From Kribbia dieselivorans NBRC 106261 (GTDB lineage: Bacteria > Actinomycetota > Actinomycetes > Actinomycetales > Dermatophilaceae), in the NCBI RefSeq assembly GCF_001552435.1, contig NZ_BCRE01000008.1, positions 1 to 38,340 of the forward strand: a stretch of 38,340 bases of DNA, in the 5' to 3' direction. The notes beneath the pieces were generated by a model. That model saw only the letters and a program-made list of their open reading frames with translations. It made no database searches and had not been told where the DNA came from. This document shows positions 27,031-38,067 of this stretch, in pieces. A program made the position numbers and the translations under genes. How positions within the stretch are numbered: position 1 is the first letter of the stretch; the number at the start of each line of letters is the position of its first letter.

Positions 27031-28359
27031 ATGGACCGCCAGCAGGAATTCGTGCTCCGTACCCTCGAGGAGCGGGACATCCGCTTCATCCGACTCTGGT
27101 TCACCGATGTGCTCGGCACCCTGAAGTCGGTGGCCATCGCGCCCGCCGAGCTCGAGGGCGCCTTCGCCGAGGGCATCGGTTTCGACGGATCGGCGATCGA
27201 GGGCTTCACGCGGGTCTACGAGGCCGACATGTTGGCCAAGCCGGACCCGTCGACCTTCCAGGTGCTGCCGTGGCGCGGTGAACGGCCCGGCACCGGACGC
27301 ATGTTCTGCGACATCCTCCTGCCCGACGGGAGCCCGTCGCTGTCGGATTCGCGTCAGGTGTTGCAGCGCACCCTCGCGCGGGCAGCCGACATGGGCTTCA
27401 CCATGTACACCCACCCGGAGGTCGAGTTCTTCCTCCTCGAGGACGGCAAGGGCGACCCGACACCGGTCGACCAGGGCGGGTACTTCGACCACGTGCACAA
27501 CGGCACCGGGCACGACTTCCGCCGTCAGGCGATCCAGATGCTCGAGGCGGTCGGGATCTCCGTGGAGTTCAGTCACCACGAGGGTGCGCCCGGGCAGAAC
27601 GAGATCGACCTGCGCTACGCCGACGCGCTGTCGACGGCCGACAACATCATGACGTTCCGCACGATCGTCAAGGAGGTCGCGCTCGAGCAGGGCGTCTACG
27701 CGACGTTCATGCCCAAGGTCTTCGCCGACCACCCGGGGTCGGGCATGCACACGCACATCTCCCTGTTCGAGGGCGACAAGAACGCGTTCTACGAGGCCGG
27801 AGCGCCGTACCAACTGTCCACGACCGCGCGCCAGTTCATGGCCGGGCTGCTCCACCACGGGCGCGAGTTCACCGCGGTGACGAACCAGTGGGTCAACTCC
27901 TACAAGCGGCTCTGGGGCGGGGGGGAGGCGCCGGCGCACCTGACGTGGGGACACAACAACCGCTCCGCGATGATCCGCGTGCCGATGTACAAGCCCGGCA
28001 AGTCGCAGAGCACCCGGGTCGAGGTGCGCACGCTGGACTCCGCGTGCAACCCGTACCTGGCGTACGCGGTGCTGCTCGCCGCCGGTCTCAAGGGCATCGA
28101 GGAGGGTTACGAACTGCCCCCGGAGACCGAGGACGACGTGTGGAGCCTCAGCGACGGCGAGCGCCGGGCGATGGGCATCAAGCCGCTGCCGGCCTCGCTG
28201 TCCGAGGCGACCGAGTTGATGGAGAACTCCGACCTCGTGGCCGAGACGCTCGGGGAGCAGATCTTCGACTTCTTCCTGCGCAACAAGCGCCGGGAGTGGG
28301 AGGACTACCGCCACCAGGTGACCCCGTTCGAGCTGCAGCGGCTGTTGCCGCGACTCTGA
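27031..28359 (+). CDS. glnA2: Glutamine synthetase type I-alpha (GlnA2)
   Basis: A 442-aa GS-I enzyme, ATP-dependent amidation of glutamate or a related amine. Conserved blocks: GFDGSAIEGF, EVEFFLLED, FSHHEGAPGQNEIDLRYADAL, FMPKVFADHPGSGMHTHISLF, WGHNNRSAMIRVP and SACNPYLAYAVLLAAGLKGIE. It lacks the beta-type insertion and adenylylation loop. Where adenylylated enzymes have NLYDLPP, this one reads DDVWSLSDGE, with Trp371 in place of the Tyr. It precedes glnE by three bases, as in mycobacteria. CAGGAT lies six bases before the ATG. Confidence 0.92.
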   Translation: MDRQQEFVLRTLEERDIRFIRLWFTDVLGTLKSVAIAPAELEGAFAEGIGFDGSAIEGFTRVYEADMLAKPDPSTFQVLPWRGERPGTGRMFCDILLPDGSPSLSDSRQVLQRTLARAADMGFTMYTHPEVEFFLLEDGKGDPTPVDQGGYFDHVHNGTGHDFRRQAIQMLEAVGISVEFSHHEGAPGQNEIDLRYADALSTADNIMTFRTIVKEVALEQGVYATFMPKVFADHPGSGMHTHISLFEGDKNAFYEAGAPYQLSTTARQFMAGLLHHGREFTAVTNQWVNSYKRLWGGGEAPAHLTWGHNNRSAMIRVPMYKPGKSQSTRVEVRTLDSACNPYLAYAVLLAAGLKGIEEGYELPPETEDDVWSLSDGERRAMGIKPLPASLSEATELMENSDLVAETLGEQIFDFFLRNKRREWEDYRHQVTPFELQRLLPRL

Positions 28360-28362
28360 ACC

Positions 28363-31300
28363 GTGGCACTTCGACCGAGTTCGGCCCCGGCCCGGCTCGT
28401 CCGCCTGGGGTTCATCGAATCCGAGCGCGCCGAACGCCTGCTGCGCGACCCACAGATCCTCGCGCTCGGGGTGACCGAGTCGGGGAGCGCCGACGCCTTG
28501 ACCGACGCGCTCGCCGAGACCGCCGACCCGGACCTGGCCCTCGTCACCCTGGTGCGCCTGCTCGAGGCGGCCGAGGCCGACCCCGAGGCCGACGTGAGCG
28601 GTCTACGGGCGGCCCTGTGCGGCGATCCGATCAGTCGTGATCGGTTGGTCGGGCTGCTCGGTGCGTCGAGCGCCCTGGGGGACCACCTCGTCACCCACCC
28701 CCGCCACTGGCGCGCCGTCGTCGACGCCCGGTGGCTGAGCACCCGGGAGCGGATCGAGGCGCTCGTCGCGGCGGTAACCGGGCGCGATCCGGCCACCGCG
28801 GACCCGACCCCGGATGATGCCCTGCGCGTCGCCTACCGCCAACAGATGGTCGGGATCGTGGCGCTCGACGTCACCGCCCCGGACCCGGTGGCGCTGCTCC
28901 CCACCGTCGCCGCGGCCTTGGCCGACCTGGCGCAGGCCGCGCTGGAGGCGGCGACGACGCTGGCCATCGCCGAGATCGGCGACGCCGACCAGTACCGGTT
29001 CGCGGTGATCGGGATGGGCAAGTCCGGAGGACGCGAACTCAACTACGTCTCCGACGTCGACGTGATCTTCGTGGCCGAGCCGGCCGAGGGTGCCGACGAG
29101 GAGAGCGCCCTCGCCACCGCGACGAAGGTGGCCTCGCGGATGATGCAGGCCTGCTCGGCCTCGACCCCGGCCGGGTCACTATGGCCGGTGGACGCGGCGC
29201 TCCGCCCCGAGGGGAAACAGGGGCCACTGGTGCGTACCGTGGCGAGCCACCGCCACTACTACGAGCGCTGGGCCAAGACGTGGGAGTTCCAGGCGCTGCT
29301 CAAGGCCCGACCCATGGCCGGCGACGCCGACTTGGGGCGGGCGTATCTGCAGGCGGTGCAGCCCATGGTGTGGGAGGCCGCCTCGCGCGAACACTTCGTC
29401 GAGGATGTCCAGGCGATGCGGCGCCGGGTCGAGGAGCACGTGCCGTCGGCCGAGGCGAAGCGCCAACTCAAACTCGGGCCCGGTGGACTGCGCGATGTCG
29501 AGTTCAGCGTCCAGTTGCTCCAACTCGTCCACGGGCGGTCCGACGAGACGCTGCGATCGCGGACCACCCTCGAGGCCCTGACCGCGCTGGCCGCCGGTGG
29601 TTATGTCGGTCGCGACGACGCGGCGGTGCTCGACAAGGCGTACCGGCTGCTGCGCACCCTGGAGCACCGGATCCAACTGCACCGGATGCGGCGCACCCAC
29701 CTCATGCCGACGGCCACGGGTGACCTGCGACGGCTGGGGCGGGCGCTGGGGTACCGCGCCGATCCGGCGACGGAGGTCGCCCGACGGCGCGAGTCGGAGG
29801 CGCGTGAGGTCCGCCAGATCCACGAGAAGCTCTTCTACCGGCCGCTGCTCGCATCGGTGGCGCGCCTGACCCCGGGCGAGGCGCGACTGTCGCCCGAGGC
29901 TGCCCGGTCGCGGTTGGCGGCCCTGGGCTTCGCCGACCCGGCCGGCGCGATGCGCCACCTCGAGGCACTGACGTCGGGGCTGTCGCGCACTGCGGCGATC
30001 CAGCGGCAGATCCTGCCGGTTCTGCTCGGGTGGTTCGCCGAGGAGGCCGCACCGGACGACGGGCTGCTCGCGTTCCGGCAGGTCAGCGACGCGCTCGGCA
30101 GCACACCCTGGTACCTGAAGATGCTGCGCGACGAGGGCCGCGCCGCCGAGATCCTCTCGCGCTCGCTGGCGCAGTCGTGGTTGGTCTCGAACCTGCTCGT
30201 CGCCACGCCCACGGCGGCGCAGATCCTGGGGGAGCCGCACGGGCTGGAACCGAAGCCGCGCGCGCAGATCCTGCAGCGCATGCGGGCGGCGGCCACGCGC
30301 AAGGAGGACCCGGACGAGGCGATCGCCGCGGCCCGCGGAACGAGGCGCCGCGAGCTGTTCCGGATCGGGGTGGCCGACCTCCAGGACGGGCTCGGACTGG
30401 CCCGCGTCGGCGAGGCGCTGACCGACGTGGCCGCCGCGCTGGTCCAGACCGGGCTCGAGGTGGCGACCCGGGCGGCCGAGACCAGACTCGGTGAACCGTT
30501 GGGCATCGACCTGCTCGTCGTCGGCATGGGCCGGTTCGGCGGCGGCGAGCTCGGGTACTCCTCCGACCTCGACGTGCTGTTCGTCCACCGCGCGCACGCG
30601 GGCGTCGACGAGGCGACCGCCCAGGCGCGGGCCACCGAGGTCATCACGGAGTTGCGCCGCCTGCTGGGCACACCGGGCGCCGACCCACCGGTCGGGCTCG
30701 ACGCCGATCTGCGCCCGGAGGGCAAGGCCGGGCCGATCACCCGGTCGCTGGAGTCCTACCGGACGTACTACGAGCGCTGGTCGGCGACGTGGGAGGCGCA
30801 GGCGTTGCTGCGCGCCACGCCGGTGGCCGGGGATGAGCAGCTCGCGGCCGACTTCCTCGAGCTCATCGACCCGGTGCGCTGGCCGGCCGACGGCATCGAC
30901 GAGACGCAACTGCGGGAGGTCCGACGGCTCAAGGCCCGGATGGAGGCCGAGCGGATGCCCCGCGGGGCGGACCGCAAGACCCACTTCAAGCTCGGCCAGG
31001 GCGGGCTCTCCGACGTGGAGTGGACCATCCAACTGCTCCAGCTCCAGCACGCCCACGAGATCCCCGGGCTGCGCACGACCTCGACGCTCGGGGCGCTGCA
31101 GGCGGCCACCGCGACCGGCCTGGTGACCAGCGATGACGCGCAGGCGCTACGGGAGGCGTGGGAGCTCGCCTCCGAAACCCGCAACGCGGGCATGCTGTTC
31201 CGGGGTCGCCCGGTCGACTCGGTTCCGGCCGACGTGCGCACCGCCGATGCGGTCGGCCGGATCGTCGGGCTACCGGCGGGGTCGGGCCAGGAGCTGGCCA

Positions 31301-31377
31301 ACCTCTATCGCCGCAAGGCCCGGCATGCCCGACAGGTCGTCGACCGGCTGTTCTACGGGGACGTGGAGCGAAACTAG
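28363..31377 (+). CDS. glnE: Glutamine synthetase adenylyltransferase/deadenylase
   Basis: A bifunctional enzyme that attaches AMP to, and removes it from, glutamine synthetase in response to nitrogen state. The 1004-aa protein has two nucleotidyltransferase halves: [21 protein letters not shown] near residue 222 (removase) and [21 protein letters not shown] near residue 720 (transferase), each with the DxD metal motif. Between and after them are the helical linker regions ([44 protein letters not shown]). The start GTG is three bases after the glnA2 stop. The stop TAG forms part of the hisD -10 element. Confidence 0.95.
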   Translation: MALRPSSAPARLVRLGFIESERAERLLRDPQILALGVTESGSADALTDALAETADPDLALVTLVRLLEAAEADPEADVSGLRAALCGDPISRDRLVGLLGASSALGDHLVTHPRHWRAVVDARWLSTRERIEALVAAVTGRDPATADPTPDDALRVAYRQQMVGIVALDVTAPDPVALLPTVAAALADLAQAALEAATTLAIAEIGDADQYRFAVIGMGKSGGRELNYVSDVDVIFVAEPAEGADEESALATATKVASRMMQACSASTPAGSLWPVDAALRPEGKQGPLVRTVASHRHYYERWAKTWEFQALLKARPMAGDADLGRAYLQAVQPMVWEAASREHFVEDVQAMRRRVEEHVPSAEAKRQLKLGPGGLRDVEFSVQLLQLVHGRSDETLRSRTTLEALTALAAGGYVGRDDAAVLDKAYRLLRTLEHRIQLHRMRRTHLMPTATGDLRRLGRALGYRADPATEVARRRESEAREVRQIHEKLFYRPLLASVARLTPGEARLSPEAARSRLAALGFADPAGAMRHLEALTSGLSRTAAIQRQILPVLLGWFAEEAAPDDGLLAFRQVSDALGSTPWYLKMLRDEGRAAEILSRSLAQSWLVSNLLVATPTAAQILGEPHGLEPKPRAQILQRMRAAATRKEDPDEAIAAARGTRRRELFRIGVADLQDGLGLARVGEALTDVAAALVQTGLEVATRAAETRLGEPLGIDLLVVGMGRFGGGELGYSSDLDVLFVHRAHAGVDEATAQARATEVITELRRLLGTPGADPPVGLDADLRPEGKAGPITRSLESYRTYYERWSATWEAQALLRATPVAGDEQLAADFLELIDPVRWPADGIDETQLREVRRLKARMEAERMPRGADRKTHFKLGQGGLSDVEWTIQLLQLQHAHEIPGLRTTSTLGALQAATATGLVTSDDAQALREAWELASETRNAGMLFRGRPVDSVPADVRTADAVGRIVGLPAGSGQELANLYRRKARHARQVVDRLFYGDVERN

Positions 31378-31380
31378 ACT
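31375..31380 (+). promoter_or_regulatory. -10 hexamer for the his operon
   Basis: TAGACT is seven bases before the hisD ATG at 31388. Its TAG is also the stop codon of glnE. Confidence 0.5.
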
Positions 31381-31387
31381 GTCCCGC

Positions 31388-32743
31388 ATGATGTCGCTGA
31401 TCGACCTGCGTGGTCGCACCTTGGGAGTCCGGGTTCTGCGCGAGGCGTTGCCTCGTGCCGAGTACGACGTCGAGGCCGCCCTCCATGCCGTGGCACCGAT
31501 CTGTGACGACGTCCGTGACCGTGGCGCGACGGCGCTGCGCGAGTACGCGGAGAAGTTCGATGGCGTGCGCCCGGCCACGCTGCGGGTGCCGACCGAGGTG
31601 ATCGACGCGGCGCTGGCCGGCCTCGACCCGGCGGTGCGCCGCGCCCTCGAGGTCGCCATCGAGCGGGCGCGTCTCGTGCACGCCGACCAGCGCCGCACCG
31701 ACACGACGACCGCCGTTGTCGATGGCGGCACCGTGACCGAGCGTTGGGTGCCCGTCGAGCGGGTCGGCCTGTACGTGCCCGGTGGCCTGGCCGTCTACCC
31801 CTCGTCGGTGGTCATGAATGTCGTGCCGGCGCAGTTGGCGCAGGTCGGTTCGATCGCCGTGGCCTCGCCGCCGCAGAAGGAGAACACCGGCCAGTTCGCC
31901 GGCTACCCGCACCCGACGATCCTCGCCGCGTGCGCGCTGCTCGGGGTCGATGAGGTCTACGCCATGGGTGGTGCGCAGGCCATCGCCGGGTTCGCGCACG
32001 GGTTCGACGATGACGGAGCCGAGTGTGTGCCGGTCTCCCTGGTCACCGGCCCGGGCAACATCTACGTCGCCGCGGCCAAGCGCTACCTCAAGGGGCTCAT
32101 CGGGATCGACGCCGAGGCCGGACCGACCGAGATCGCCATCCTCGCCGACGGCACCGCCGACGCCGAGTTCGTCGCCACCGACCTCATCTCGCAGGCCGAG
32201 CACGACACCCTCGCGGCGTCGGTACTCGTGACCGACAGCGAGGAGCTGGTCGAGCAGGTGCAGGCGGCCGTCGAACGCCGCTCCGCCGCGACCAAGCACG
32301 CCGAGCGCGTGCGGACGGCGTTGGCCGGTCGGCAGTCGGGGATTGTGCTCGTCGACGATCTCGACGCGGGTCTGCAGGTCGTCGATGCGTACGCCGCGGA
32401 ACACCTCGAGGTCATGACCGCCGACGCGCCGGCCGTGGCCGCGCGGGTGCGCAACGCCGGGGCGATCTTCGTCGGGCCATACGCGCCGGTCAGCCTGGGC
32501 GACTACGCCGCCGGGTCGAACCACGTGTTGCCGACCGGTGGGTCCGCGGTGCACTCCTCGGGTCTGAGCGTGCAGTCGTTCCTGCGCGGGATCCACGTCA
32601 TCGACTACACCTCCGCCGCGCTGGCGGGGGTCGGCGAGCACGTGCTCGCCCTGTCCGCCGCTGAGGACCTGCCTGCGCACGGTGAGGCCGTGCAGGTGCG
32701 TCTCGATGCGACCGGTGACGCCGCGGGCCAGGTGGGTGCATGA
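31388..32743 (+). CDS. hisD: Histidinol dehydrogenase
   Basis: Catalyses the last two steps of histidine synthesis, oxidising histidinol to histidine with NAD+. The 451-aa protein shows [52 protein letters not shown], the zinc/catalytic region [11 protein letters not shown], and AAEHLEVMT near the C-terminus. ATG 31388 and 31391 are adjacent; the first is used. It opens a compact his operon and overlaps hisC by four bases (ATGA). Confidence 0.95.
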   Translation: MMSLIDLRGRTLGVRVLREALPRAEYDVEAALHAVAPICDDVRDRGATALREYAEKFDGVRPATLRVPTEVIDAALAGLDPAVRRALEVAIERARLVHADQRRTDTTTAVVDGGTVTERWVPVERVGLYVPGGLAVYPSSVVMNVVPAQLAQVGSIAVASPPQKENTGQFAGYPHPTILAACALLGVDEVYAMGGAQAIAGFAHGFDDDGAECVPVSLVTGPGNIYVAAAKRYLKGLIGIDAEAGPTEIAILADGTADAEFVATDLISQAEHDTLAASVLVTDSEELVEQVQAAVERRSAATKHAERVRTALAGRQSGIVLVDDLDAGLQVVDAYAAEHLEVMTADAPAVAARVRNAGAIFVGPYAPVSLGDYAAGSNHVLPTGGSAVHSSGLSVQSFLRGIHVIDYTSAALAGVGEHVLALSAAEDLPAHGEAVQVRLDATGDAAGQVGA

Positions 32744-33888
32744 CCTCCGCCGCGACCATCGAGGCACTCCTGAGACCCGACCTGCGGGGAGGCTCGCCGT
32801 ACGGCGCTCCGCAACTCGATGTGCCGGTGGCCCTGAACACCAACGAGAACTCGTACCCGGTGCCGCCGGAGGTCGTCGCGACGATCACCGAGCGTGTCAC
32901 GACAATCGCGCCCGACCTCAACCGCTACCCGGATCGGGAGTTCGTCGAGCTGCGCGAGGCGTTGGCGCGCTACCTCTCGCGGACCGGCACGACGATCACC
33001 AGCGACATGGTGTGGGCCGCGAACGGGTCGAACGAGGTGCTGCAGCATCTGTTGCAGGCGTTCGGCGGGCCGGAGCGGGTCGCGATCGGCTTCACGCCCG
33101 CGTACTCGATGCACCCGATCATCACCCGCGCGACCGGGACGACCTGGATCGACGGTCAGCGCGGGGTCGACGCCGCCGGACACGCCAACCCGGCGGGGCC
33201 CGGATCGCAGTTCGACCTCTCGGTCGAGTCGGCCGTGGCCCAGGTGGCCGCGTGCGACCCGAACGTGGTCTTCCTGTGCTCGCCGAACAACCCGACCGGC
33301 ACCGCGCTCTCGCTCGACGTCGTCGAGGCGGTGTACGACGCTGCTCCGCACGCCGTGATCATCGTCGACGAGGCCTACGCCGAGTTCGCCCGCTCGGGCA
33401 CGCAGGACGCGTTGACCCTGCTCGAGGGTCGGCCGCGATTGGTCGTCACGCGCACGATGAGCAAGGCGTTCGCCATGGCCGGAGGACGGTTGGGTTACCT
33501 CGCCGCGGACCCCGCCCTGACCGATGCGTTGCGGCTGGTGCGGTTGCCGTACCACCTGTCGATGCAGACGCAGGCCGTGGCGCTGGCGTGCCTGGACCAC
33601 ACCGAACTCATGCTCTCGACGGTCGACGCGATTCGCGAGCAGCGCGACCGCATCGTCACCGACCTGACCGCGCTGGGGCTGACCCCGGTGCCCAGCGACG
33701 CGAACTTCGTCTTCTTCGGTGGCCTGGCCGACGCGCCCACCACGTGGCAGGCGCTGCTCGATCGCGGTGTGCTCGTGCGTGACGTCGGCATTCCCCACCA
33801 CCTGCGGGTCACGGCCGGCACCCCGGCCGAGACGACCGCCTTCCTCGAGGCCATGGCCTCCCTGACCCCCGAACACCTGGAGCGATAG
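32740..33888 (+). CDS. hisC: Histidinol-phosphate aminotransferase
   Basis: A 382-aa fold-type I PLP enzyme. The substrate-side start [44 protein letters not shown] and the PLP-lysine motif [18 protein letters not shown] are all present. It converts imidazole-acetol phosphate to histidinol phosphate. The start overlaps the hisD stop and the stop abuts hisB. Confidence 0.95.
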   Translation: MTSAATIEALLRPDLRGGSPYGAPQLDVPVALNTNENSYPVPPEVVATITERVTTIAPDLNRYPDREFVELREALARYLSRTGTTITSDMVWAANGSNEVLQHLLQAFGGPERVAIGFTPAYSMHPIITRATGTTWIDGQRGVDAAGHANPAGPGSQFDLSVESAVAQVAACDPNVVFLCSPNNPTGTALSLDVVEAVYDAAPHAVIIVDEAYAEFARSGTQDALTLLEGRPRLVVTRTMSKAFAMAGGRLGYLAADPALTDALRLVRLPYHLSMQTQAVALACLDHTELMLSTVDAIREQRDRIVTDLTALGLTPVPSDANFVFFGGLADAPTTWQALLDRGVLVRDVGIPHHLRVTAGTPAETTAFLEAMASLTPEHLER

Positions 33889-34497
33889 TTGAGCACCCAC
33901 CGCACCGCGACCGTCACGCGGGCCACCTCGGAGAGCAGCATCACGCTGACCGTCGACCTCGACGGCACCGGCGTCGGCGACGTCTCGACCGGCGTGCCGT
34001 TCTACGACCACATGCTGCTCTCGCTGGCCAAGCACTCGCTCATCGACCTCACCGTGCAGGCCGACGGTGACACGCACATCGACGCCCACCACACCGTCGA
34101 GGACGTCGCGATCGTGCTCGGTCAGGCGCTGCGCGAGGCGCTCGGCGACAAGCGCGGCATCTCCCGGTTCGGCGACGCCACCGTGCCGTTGGACGAGGCG
34201 CTGGTGCAGGCCGTCGTCGACGTGGCCGGGCGGCCGTACGTCGTGCACAAGGGCGAACCGGCCGGGCAGGAGTTCGTCATGATCGGCGGGCACTTCGTCG
34301 GCGCGCTGACGCGGCACATCTGGGAGTCGCTGGCGCTCAACGCCGGGATCGCCCTGCACGTGCGGGTGTTGTCGGGCCGGGACCCGCACCACATCGTCGA
34401 GGCGCAGTTCAAGGCCGTGGCGCGCGCACTGCGCTCCGCCGTACAGCCCGACCCGCGCGTGGCCGGCATCATCCCGTCGGCCAAGGGAGCCCTGTAG
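33889..34497 (+). CDS. hisB: Imidazoleglycerol-phosphate dehydratase
   Basis: A 202-aa single-function IGPD without the histidinol phosphatase half of E. coli HisB. The manganese-binding His motifs are [26 protein letters not shown] and [17 protein letters not shown]. The start appears to be TTG 33889, directly after the TAG stop of hisC, with GGAG just upstream in the hisC end. Translation by coupling is likely. Confidence 0.95.
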   Translation: MSTHRTATVTRATSESSITLTVDLDGTGVGDVSTGVPFYDHMLLSLAKHSLIDLTVQADGDTHIDAHHTVEDVAIVLGQALREALGDKRGISRFGDATVPLDEALVQAVVDVAGRPYVVHKGEPAGQEFVMIGGHFVGALTRHIWESLALNAGIALHVRVLSGRDPHHIVEAQFKAVARALRSAVQPDPRVAGIIPSAKGAL

Positions 34498-34500
34498 TCC

Positions 34501-35148
34501 ATGGCCCTGAGCAAGGACGTCGTGGTCTTCGACTACGGCAGCGGCAACGTGCGCTCGGCCGTGCGGGCGCTCGAACACATCGGCGCGCGCGTCGAACTCA
34601 CCGCGGACCCCGAGCGCGCGTTGGCGTGCGACGGCCTGCTCGTGCCCGGAGTCGGGAACTTCCACACCTGCATGGCCGGACTGGCTGCCGTGCACGGGCC
34701 GCGGATCATCGAGCGACGCCTGGCCGGCGGCCGACCCGTGCTCGGCATCTGCGTCGGAATGCAGGTCATGTTCGACGGATCGGACGAGCCCGCCGAGGTC
34801 GAACGCGACGGTCTGGCGCAGTGGCCCGGTCGCGTCGCGCGCCTGCCCGCGCCGATCGTGCCGCACATGGGGTGGTCCGAGATCGACGCTCCGGCCGGTT
34901 CGCGGTTGTTACACGGACTGGGTGACCAGCGCTTCTACTTCGTCCACTCCTACGCCGTGCAGGACTGGATCATGCCCGTGGCGGATGGGGCGATGGCCGC
35001 CTCCGCGCCGCTGGTGACGTGGTCCGAGCACGGAGCTCCCTTTGTTGCCGCCGTCGAGAACGGTGTCTTGTCCGCCACGCAGTTCCACCCCGAGAAGTCC
35101 GGGGACGCTGGGCTGCACCTTCTGAAGAACTGGGTGACCAACCTGTGA
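34501..35148 (+). CDS. hisH: Imidazole glycerol phosphate synthase, glutaminase subunit
   Basis: A 215-aa class I glutamine amidotransferase supplying ammonia to HisF. Nucleophile Cys is in [18 protein letters not shown], and the His-Glu pair is in [13 protein letters not shown]. The oxyanion segment is VPGVGNF. Its obligate partner hisF is not in this window, although the two are often close. The start is three bases after hisB and the stop overlaps priA (GTGA). Confidence 0.94.
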   Translation: MALSKDVVVFDYGSGNVRSAVRALEHIGARVELTADPERALACDGLLVPGVGNFHTCMAGLAAVHGPRIIERRLAGGRPVLGICVGMQVMFDGSDEPAEVERDGLAQWPGRVARLPAPIVPHMGWSEIDAPAGSRLLHGLGDQRFYFVHSYAVQDWIMPVADGAMAASAPLVTWSEHGAPFVAAVENGVLSATQFHPEKSGDAGLHLLKNWVTNL

Positions 35149-35885
35149 GCACGCACCAGCCGCACCTCGAACTCCTGCCCGCGGTCGACATCGTCGACGG
35201 GCAGGCGGTCCAACTCGTTCAGGGGATCGCCGGCACCGGAGGCCAGTTCGGAGACCCGTGGATCGCGGCCCGCGAGTGGCAGAACCAGGGCGCCGAGTGG
35301 TTGCACCTCGTCGACCTCGACGCCGCATTCAGCCGGGGCAGCAATGCCGACCTGCTGGCCGACATCATCGGGCGACTCGAACTCAAGGTCGAGGTGTCCG
35401 GTGGGATCCGGGACGAGGAGACGCTCACGCGCGCGCTCGACATGGGCGCGACGCGGGTCAACCTCGGCACGGCCGCGCTGGAGAACCCGGAGTGGACGCG
35501 CCAGGCCATCGCCGAGCACGGTGACAAGATCGCAGTCGGTCTTGACGTGCGGGGCACGACGCTGGCGGCGCGGGGCTGGACCCGTGATGGTGGCGACCTG
35601 TGGGAGACCTTGACGCGACTGGACTCCGAGGGGTGTGCGCGGTACGTGCTGACCGACGTCAACAAGGACGGGATGCTCAAGGGCCCGAACCTGGAGTTGC
35701 TGCGCGAGTTCTGCGGGCGGACCGACCGGCCCGTGGTGGCATCGGGCGGAGTCTCGACGCTCGAGGACATCGCGGCGCTGCGAGGACTTGTGGGCGAGGG
35801 CGTGGAGGGCGCGATCGTGGGGTCGGCGCTGTACAAGGGCGCGTTCACGCTGACCGAGGCGCTCGACGTGGCCGGTCGGCCGTGA
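35145..35885 (+). CDS. priA: Phosphoribosyl isomerase A (bifunctional HisA/TrpF)
   Basis: A 246-aa (beta-alpha)8 isomerase. In actinobacteria PriA acts on both ProFAR in histidine synthesis and PRA in tryptophan synthesis, replacing TrpF. Catalytic Asp15 ([18 protein letters not shown]) and Asp171 ([15 protein letters not shown]) are in place. The actinobacterial marker [12 protein letters not shown] carries the Arg and Trp that let the enzyme take both substrates. The GTG start overlaps the hisH stop. Confidence 0.93.
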   Translation: MSTHQPHLELLPAVDIVDGQAVQLVQGIAGTGGQFGDPWIAAREWQNQGAEWLHLVDLDAAFSRGSNADLLADIIGRLELKVEVSGGIRDEETLTRALDMGATRVNLGTAALENPEWTRQAIAEHGDKIAVGLDVRGTTLAARGWTRDGGDLWETLTRLDSEGCARYVLTDVNKDGMLKGPNLELLREFCGRTDRPVVASGGVSTLEDIAALRGLVGEGVEGAIVGSALYKGAFTLTEALDVAGRP

Positions 35886-36655
35886 GTGATCACTCGGGGC
35901 ACGATCACTCCGGTCATGACCATGGGTTCGGTGATTCGGCCGGGATCGCGTGGACCGGCCGCCAGGTCACGTCGACCGGTTTCGACAACGACCTCGGTCA
36001 GGCCGACCCGGCGCTGATCGCGCTGTTGGCGGAGCGTCGTGCCGGTGACGCCGACGACGTGGCGTTGATGCGCGCGGTCGAGAAGGCGCGGTTCGTCGTG
36101 CCGATCGTGGCCGCGCCGGCGGAGGTGGACGACTCGGGTGAGTTGACCGTCGAGAAGCAGACCGACATGGCCGCGGTGACGCTGACCGCGCCGGACGGGC
36201 AGCGTGCATTGCCGGTGTTCACCGGGATCGAGGTGTTGGCGAGCTGGGATGCCGCGGCGCGACCCGTGCCGGTGACCGCGTCGCGGGCGGCGCAGGCGGC
36301 CGTGAGCGAGCAGTGTCACGTCATGGTGCTCGACGTGGGCTCCGACCATGCGACCGAACTGCGGCCGTCGATGGTGTGGGCGTTGGCGCAGCAGCGGGAC
36401 TGGGTTCCGGCGCACGCCGATGACCAGGTGGCCGATGCGGTGGCGCAGGCGGTGGCCGGACATCCCGAGATCACCGGGCACGTGCTCGCCGAGGGCAAGC
36501 CGGCCGGGCAGGGGATTCTGCAGGTGGTGCTCGAGTTGACGCCGGGTCTGGACGCCGAGCAGGTGCAGGCGTTGGTGACGGCCGTGGCGGAGCAGGTGGC
36601 GACCGACGGTGAGGTTCGGGCGCGGATCGACGGGCTGGCGTTCGCGCTGCGGTGA
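35882..36655 (+). CDS. SseB-family protein with His-rich N-terminus
   Basis: A 257-aa protein. After a His-rich start ([17 protein letters not shown], five His in residues 4-14) comes an SseB N-terminal domain: [49 protein letters not shown], then a C-terminal domain with [21 protein letters not shown]. Members often follow priA in this group of bacteria and their role is unknown. The His repeat could bind metal. The GTG start overlaps the priA stop by four bases, so it is part of the his transcript. Confidence 0.85.
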   Translation: MSDHSGHDHSGHDHGFGDSAGIAWTGRQVTSTGFDNDLGQADPALIALLAERRAGDADDVALMRAVEKARFVVPIVAAPAEVDDSGELTVEKQTDMAAVTLTAPDGQRALPVFTGIEVLASWDAAARPVPVTASRAAQAAVSEQCHVMVLDVGSDHATELRPSMVWALAQQRDWVPAHADDQVADAVAQAVAGHPEITGHVLAEGKPAGQGILQVVLELTPGLDAEQVQALVTAVAEQVATDGEVRARIDGLAFALR

Positions 36656-36724
36656 GGTGATGCTGCGGCTCGGCCGCACGGCGATCCGTCAATCGTGAGT
36701 GCAGCGCCGGGTGCCGGCGGGCCG

Positions 36725-36730
36725 TAAGGT
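36725..36730 (+). promoter_or_regulatory. -10 hexamer for the MFS gene
   Basis: TAAGGT is six bases before GTG 36737. This spacing favours GTG 36737 over GTG 36734. Confidence 0.45.
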
Positions 36731-36736
36731 GTCGTG

Positions 36737-37912
36737 GTGCTCGATCCCTACCGCGAGGTTCTCGCGATTCCGCGTGTCCGTCAGGCTTTTCTTCTCGGGC
36801 TCCTGGTGCGTACGCCCATGGCGGCCTCGTTCATGATCCTGACGCTGCACGTCGTCGGTCATCTGGGTGGCACGTACGGGCAGGCCGGTGTGCTGACGAT
36901 GTTCACGACGGTCGGAGCGGCGATCTCCGGGCCGTGGCGGGGGCGGCTGCTCGACCGCAATGGGTTGCGGCCCACGCTGTGGCCGTCGCTGGTCGTGCTC
37001 ACCGTGGGGTGGAGCATCGGGCCGTGGGTCGGATTCTGGCCCCTGGTGGTCGTTGCGTTCGTCACGGCGTTGTTCATCATCCCGATCTACTCGATCGTGC
37101 GGCAGGCGATGTTGACCGCGACGGCACCGGGGCAGCATCGCACGGTGCTCTCGCTGGACGCCGTCGGTACGGAGGTGTCGTTCATCGTCGGGCCGGCGGT
37201 CGGCGTGCTCGCGGCCACGGCGTTCGACACGCGGATCGTGCTGCTCGTGACGCAGCTGCTCATGGTGCTCGGTGGGGTCGCCATGTATGTCGCCAATCTG
37301 CAGCTGGTGGGGGAGTCGGCGGCCGCGAGCACGGCCGGGTCGGTACCGCGGCGCGAATGGTTCGGACTGCGGGTGGTGGCGGTGCTCGTTGCGGCGGTGG
37401 CCTGTACGACGATCCTCGCCGGCACGGAGGTGTCGGTCGTGGCAGCCATGCGCGAGAACGGACATCAGTCGATGGTTGGCTGGGTCGTGGCGCTGTGGTC
37501 GGCGACGTCACTGATCGGCGGGTTGGTCTATGGGGCGATGCATCGTCGGGTGTCGGTGTTCGCGATGATCGCGGTGCTGTCGTTGGCGACGGCGCCGGCG
37601 GCGTTGGCGACGTCCCCGGTGAGTGCGTTCGTGCTGCTGGGGATCGCGGGGTTCGCGGTGGCGCCGGCGTTGACGTCGACGACGGAGGGGATCACGGCGG
37701 CGGTGCCCGAGGGGGCGCGTGGTGAGGCGATGGGGTTCCACGGGGCGGCGCTGAACATCGGGTCGGCGGTCGGGTCGCCGCTGGCCGGAGCGTCGATCGA
37801 TGCGTGGGGTCCGCCCGCTGGATATCTCTCGGTGTGTGTGCTGGGGCTTGTGGTGGCGGTCGCTGGGGGAGCGGCGATGCGGCTGCGGCGGGCGCGGGTT
37901 GGAGCGGCGTGA
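36737..37912 (+). CDS. MFS transporter
   Basis: A 391-aa membrane protein with 10-12 hydrophobic helices. The A-loop after helix 2 is GPWRGRLLDRNGLRPTL, the usual major-facilitator G-x3-D-R-x-G-R type motif. A second-half loop is YGAMHRRVSVFAMIA. The substrate is not predictable. It follows the his operon by about 80 bases, a position seen in related genomes (from memory). Confidence 0.87.
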   Translation: MLDPYREVLAIPRVRQAFLLGLLVRTPMAASFMILTLHVVGHLGGTYGQAGVLTMFTTVGAAISGPWRGRLLDRNGLRPTLWPSLVVLTVGWSIGPWVGFWPLVVVAFVTALFIIPIYSIVRQAMLTATAPGQHRTVLSLDAVGTEVSFIVGPAVGVLAATAFDTRIVLLVTQLLMVLGGVAMYVANLQLVGESAAASTAGSVPRREWFGLRVVAVLVAAVACTTILAGTEVSVVAAMRENGHQSMVGWVVALWSATSLIGGLVYGAMHRRVSVFAMIAVLSLATAPAALATSPVSAFVLLGIAGFAVAPALTSTTEGITAAVPEGARGEAMGFHGAALNIGSAVGSPLAGASIDAWGPPAGYLSVCVLGLVVAVAGGAAMRLRRARVGAA

Positions 37913-38012
37913 GGGCGTTGCGGGGTGAGTTTTGAGTGCGGTCTTGTTGCACGGAGTGCAGGGTTTCTGGAATGTGAGGTCCGTTCGTCGCAGTTCACGA
38001 GGTCGCCCACTG

Positions 38013-38039
38013 TTGTTAACCTAAGATTCGCTTTAAAAT
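38013..38039 (+). promoter_or_regulatory. Promoter of the DUF222 gene
   Basis: An AT-rich stretch in an otherwise GC-rich region holds TTGTTA (38013-38018, -35) and TAAAAT (38034-38039, -10) with a 15-base spacer. Transcription would start inside the LexA-like box just downstream. Confidence 0.5.
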
Positions 38040-38040
38040 A

Positions 38041-38052
38041 GGACATATGTTC
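38041..38052 (+). promoter_or_regulatory. LexA (SOS) box-like operator
   Basis: GGACATATGTTC differs by one base from GAACATATGTTC, a form of the LexA consensus GAAC-N4-GTTC of Gram-positive bacteria. It lies directly after the -10 and 15 bases before the ATG, where a repressor would block initiation. Confidence 0.6.
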
Positions 38053-38067
38053 TTATAAACTTGGGGC

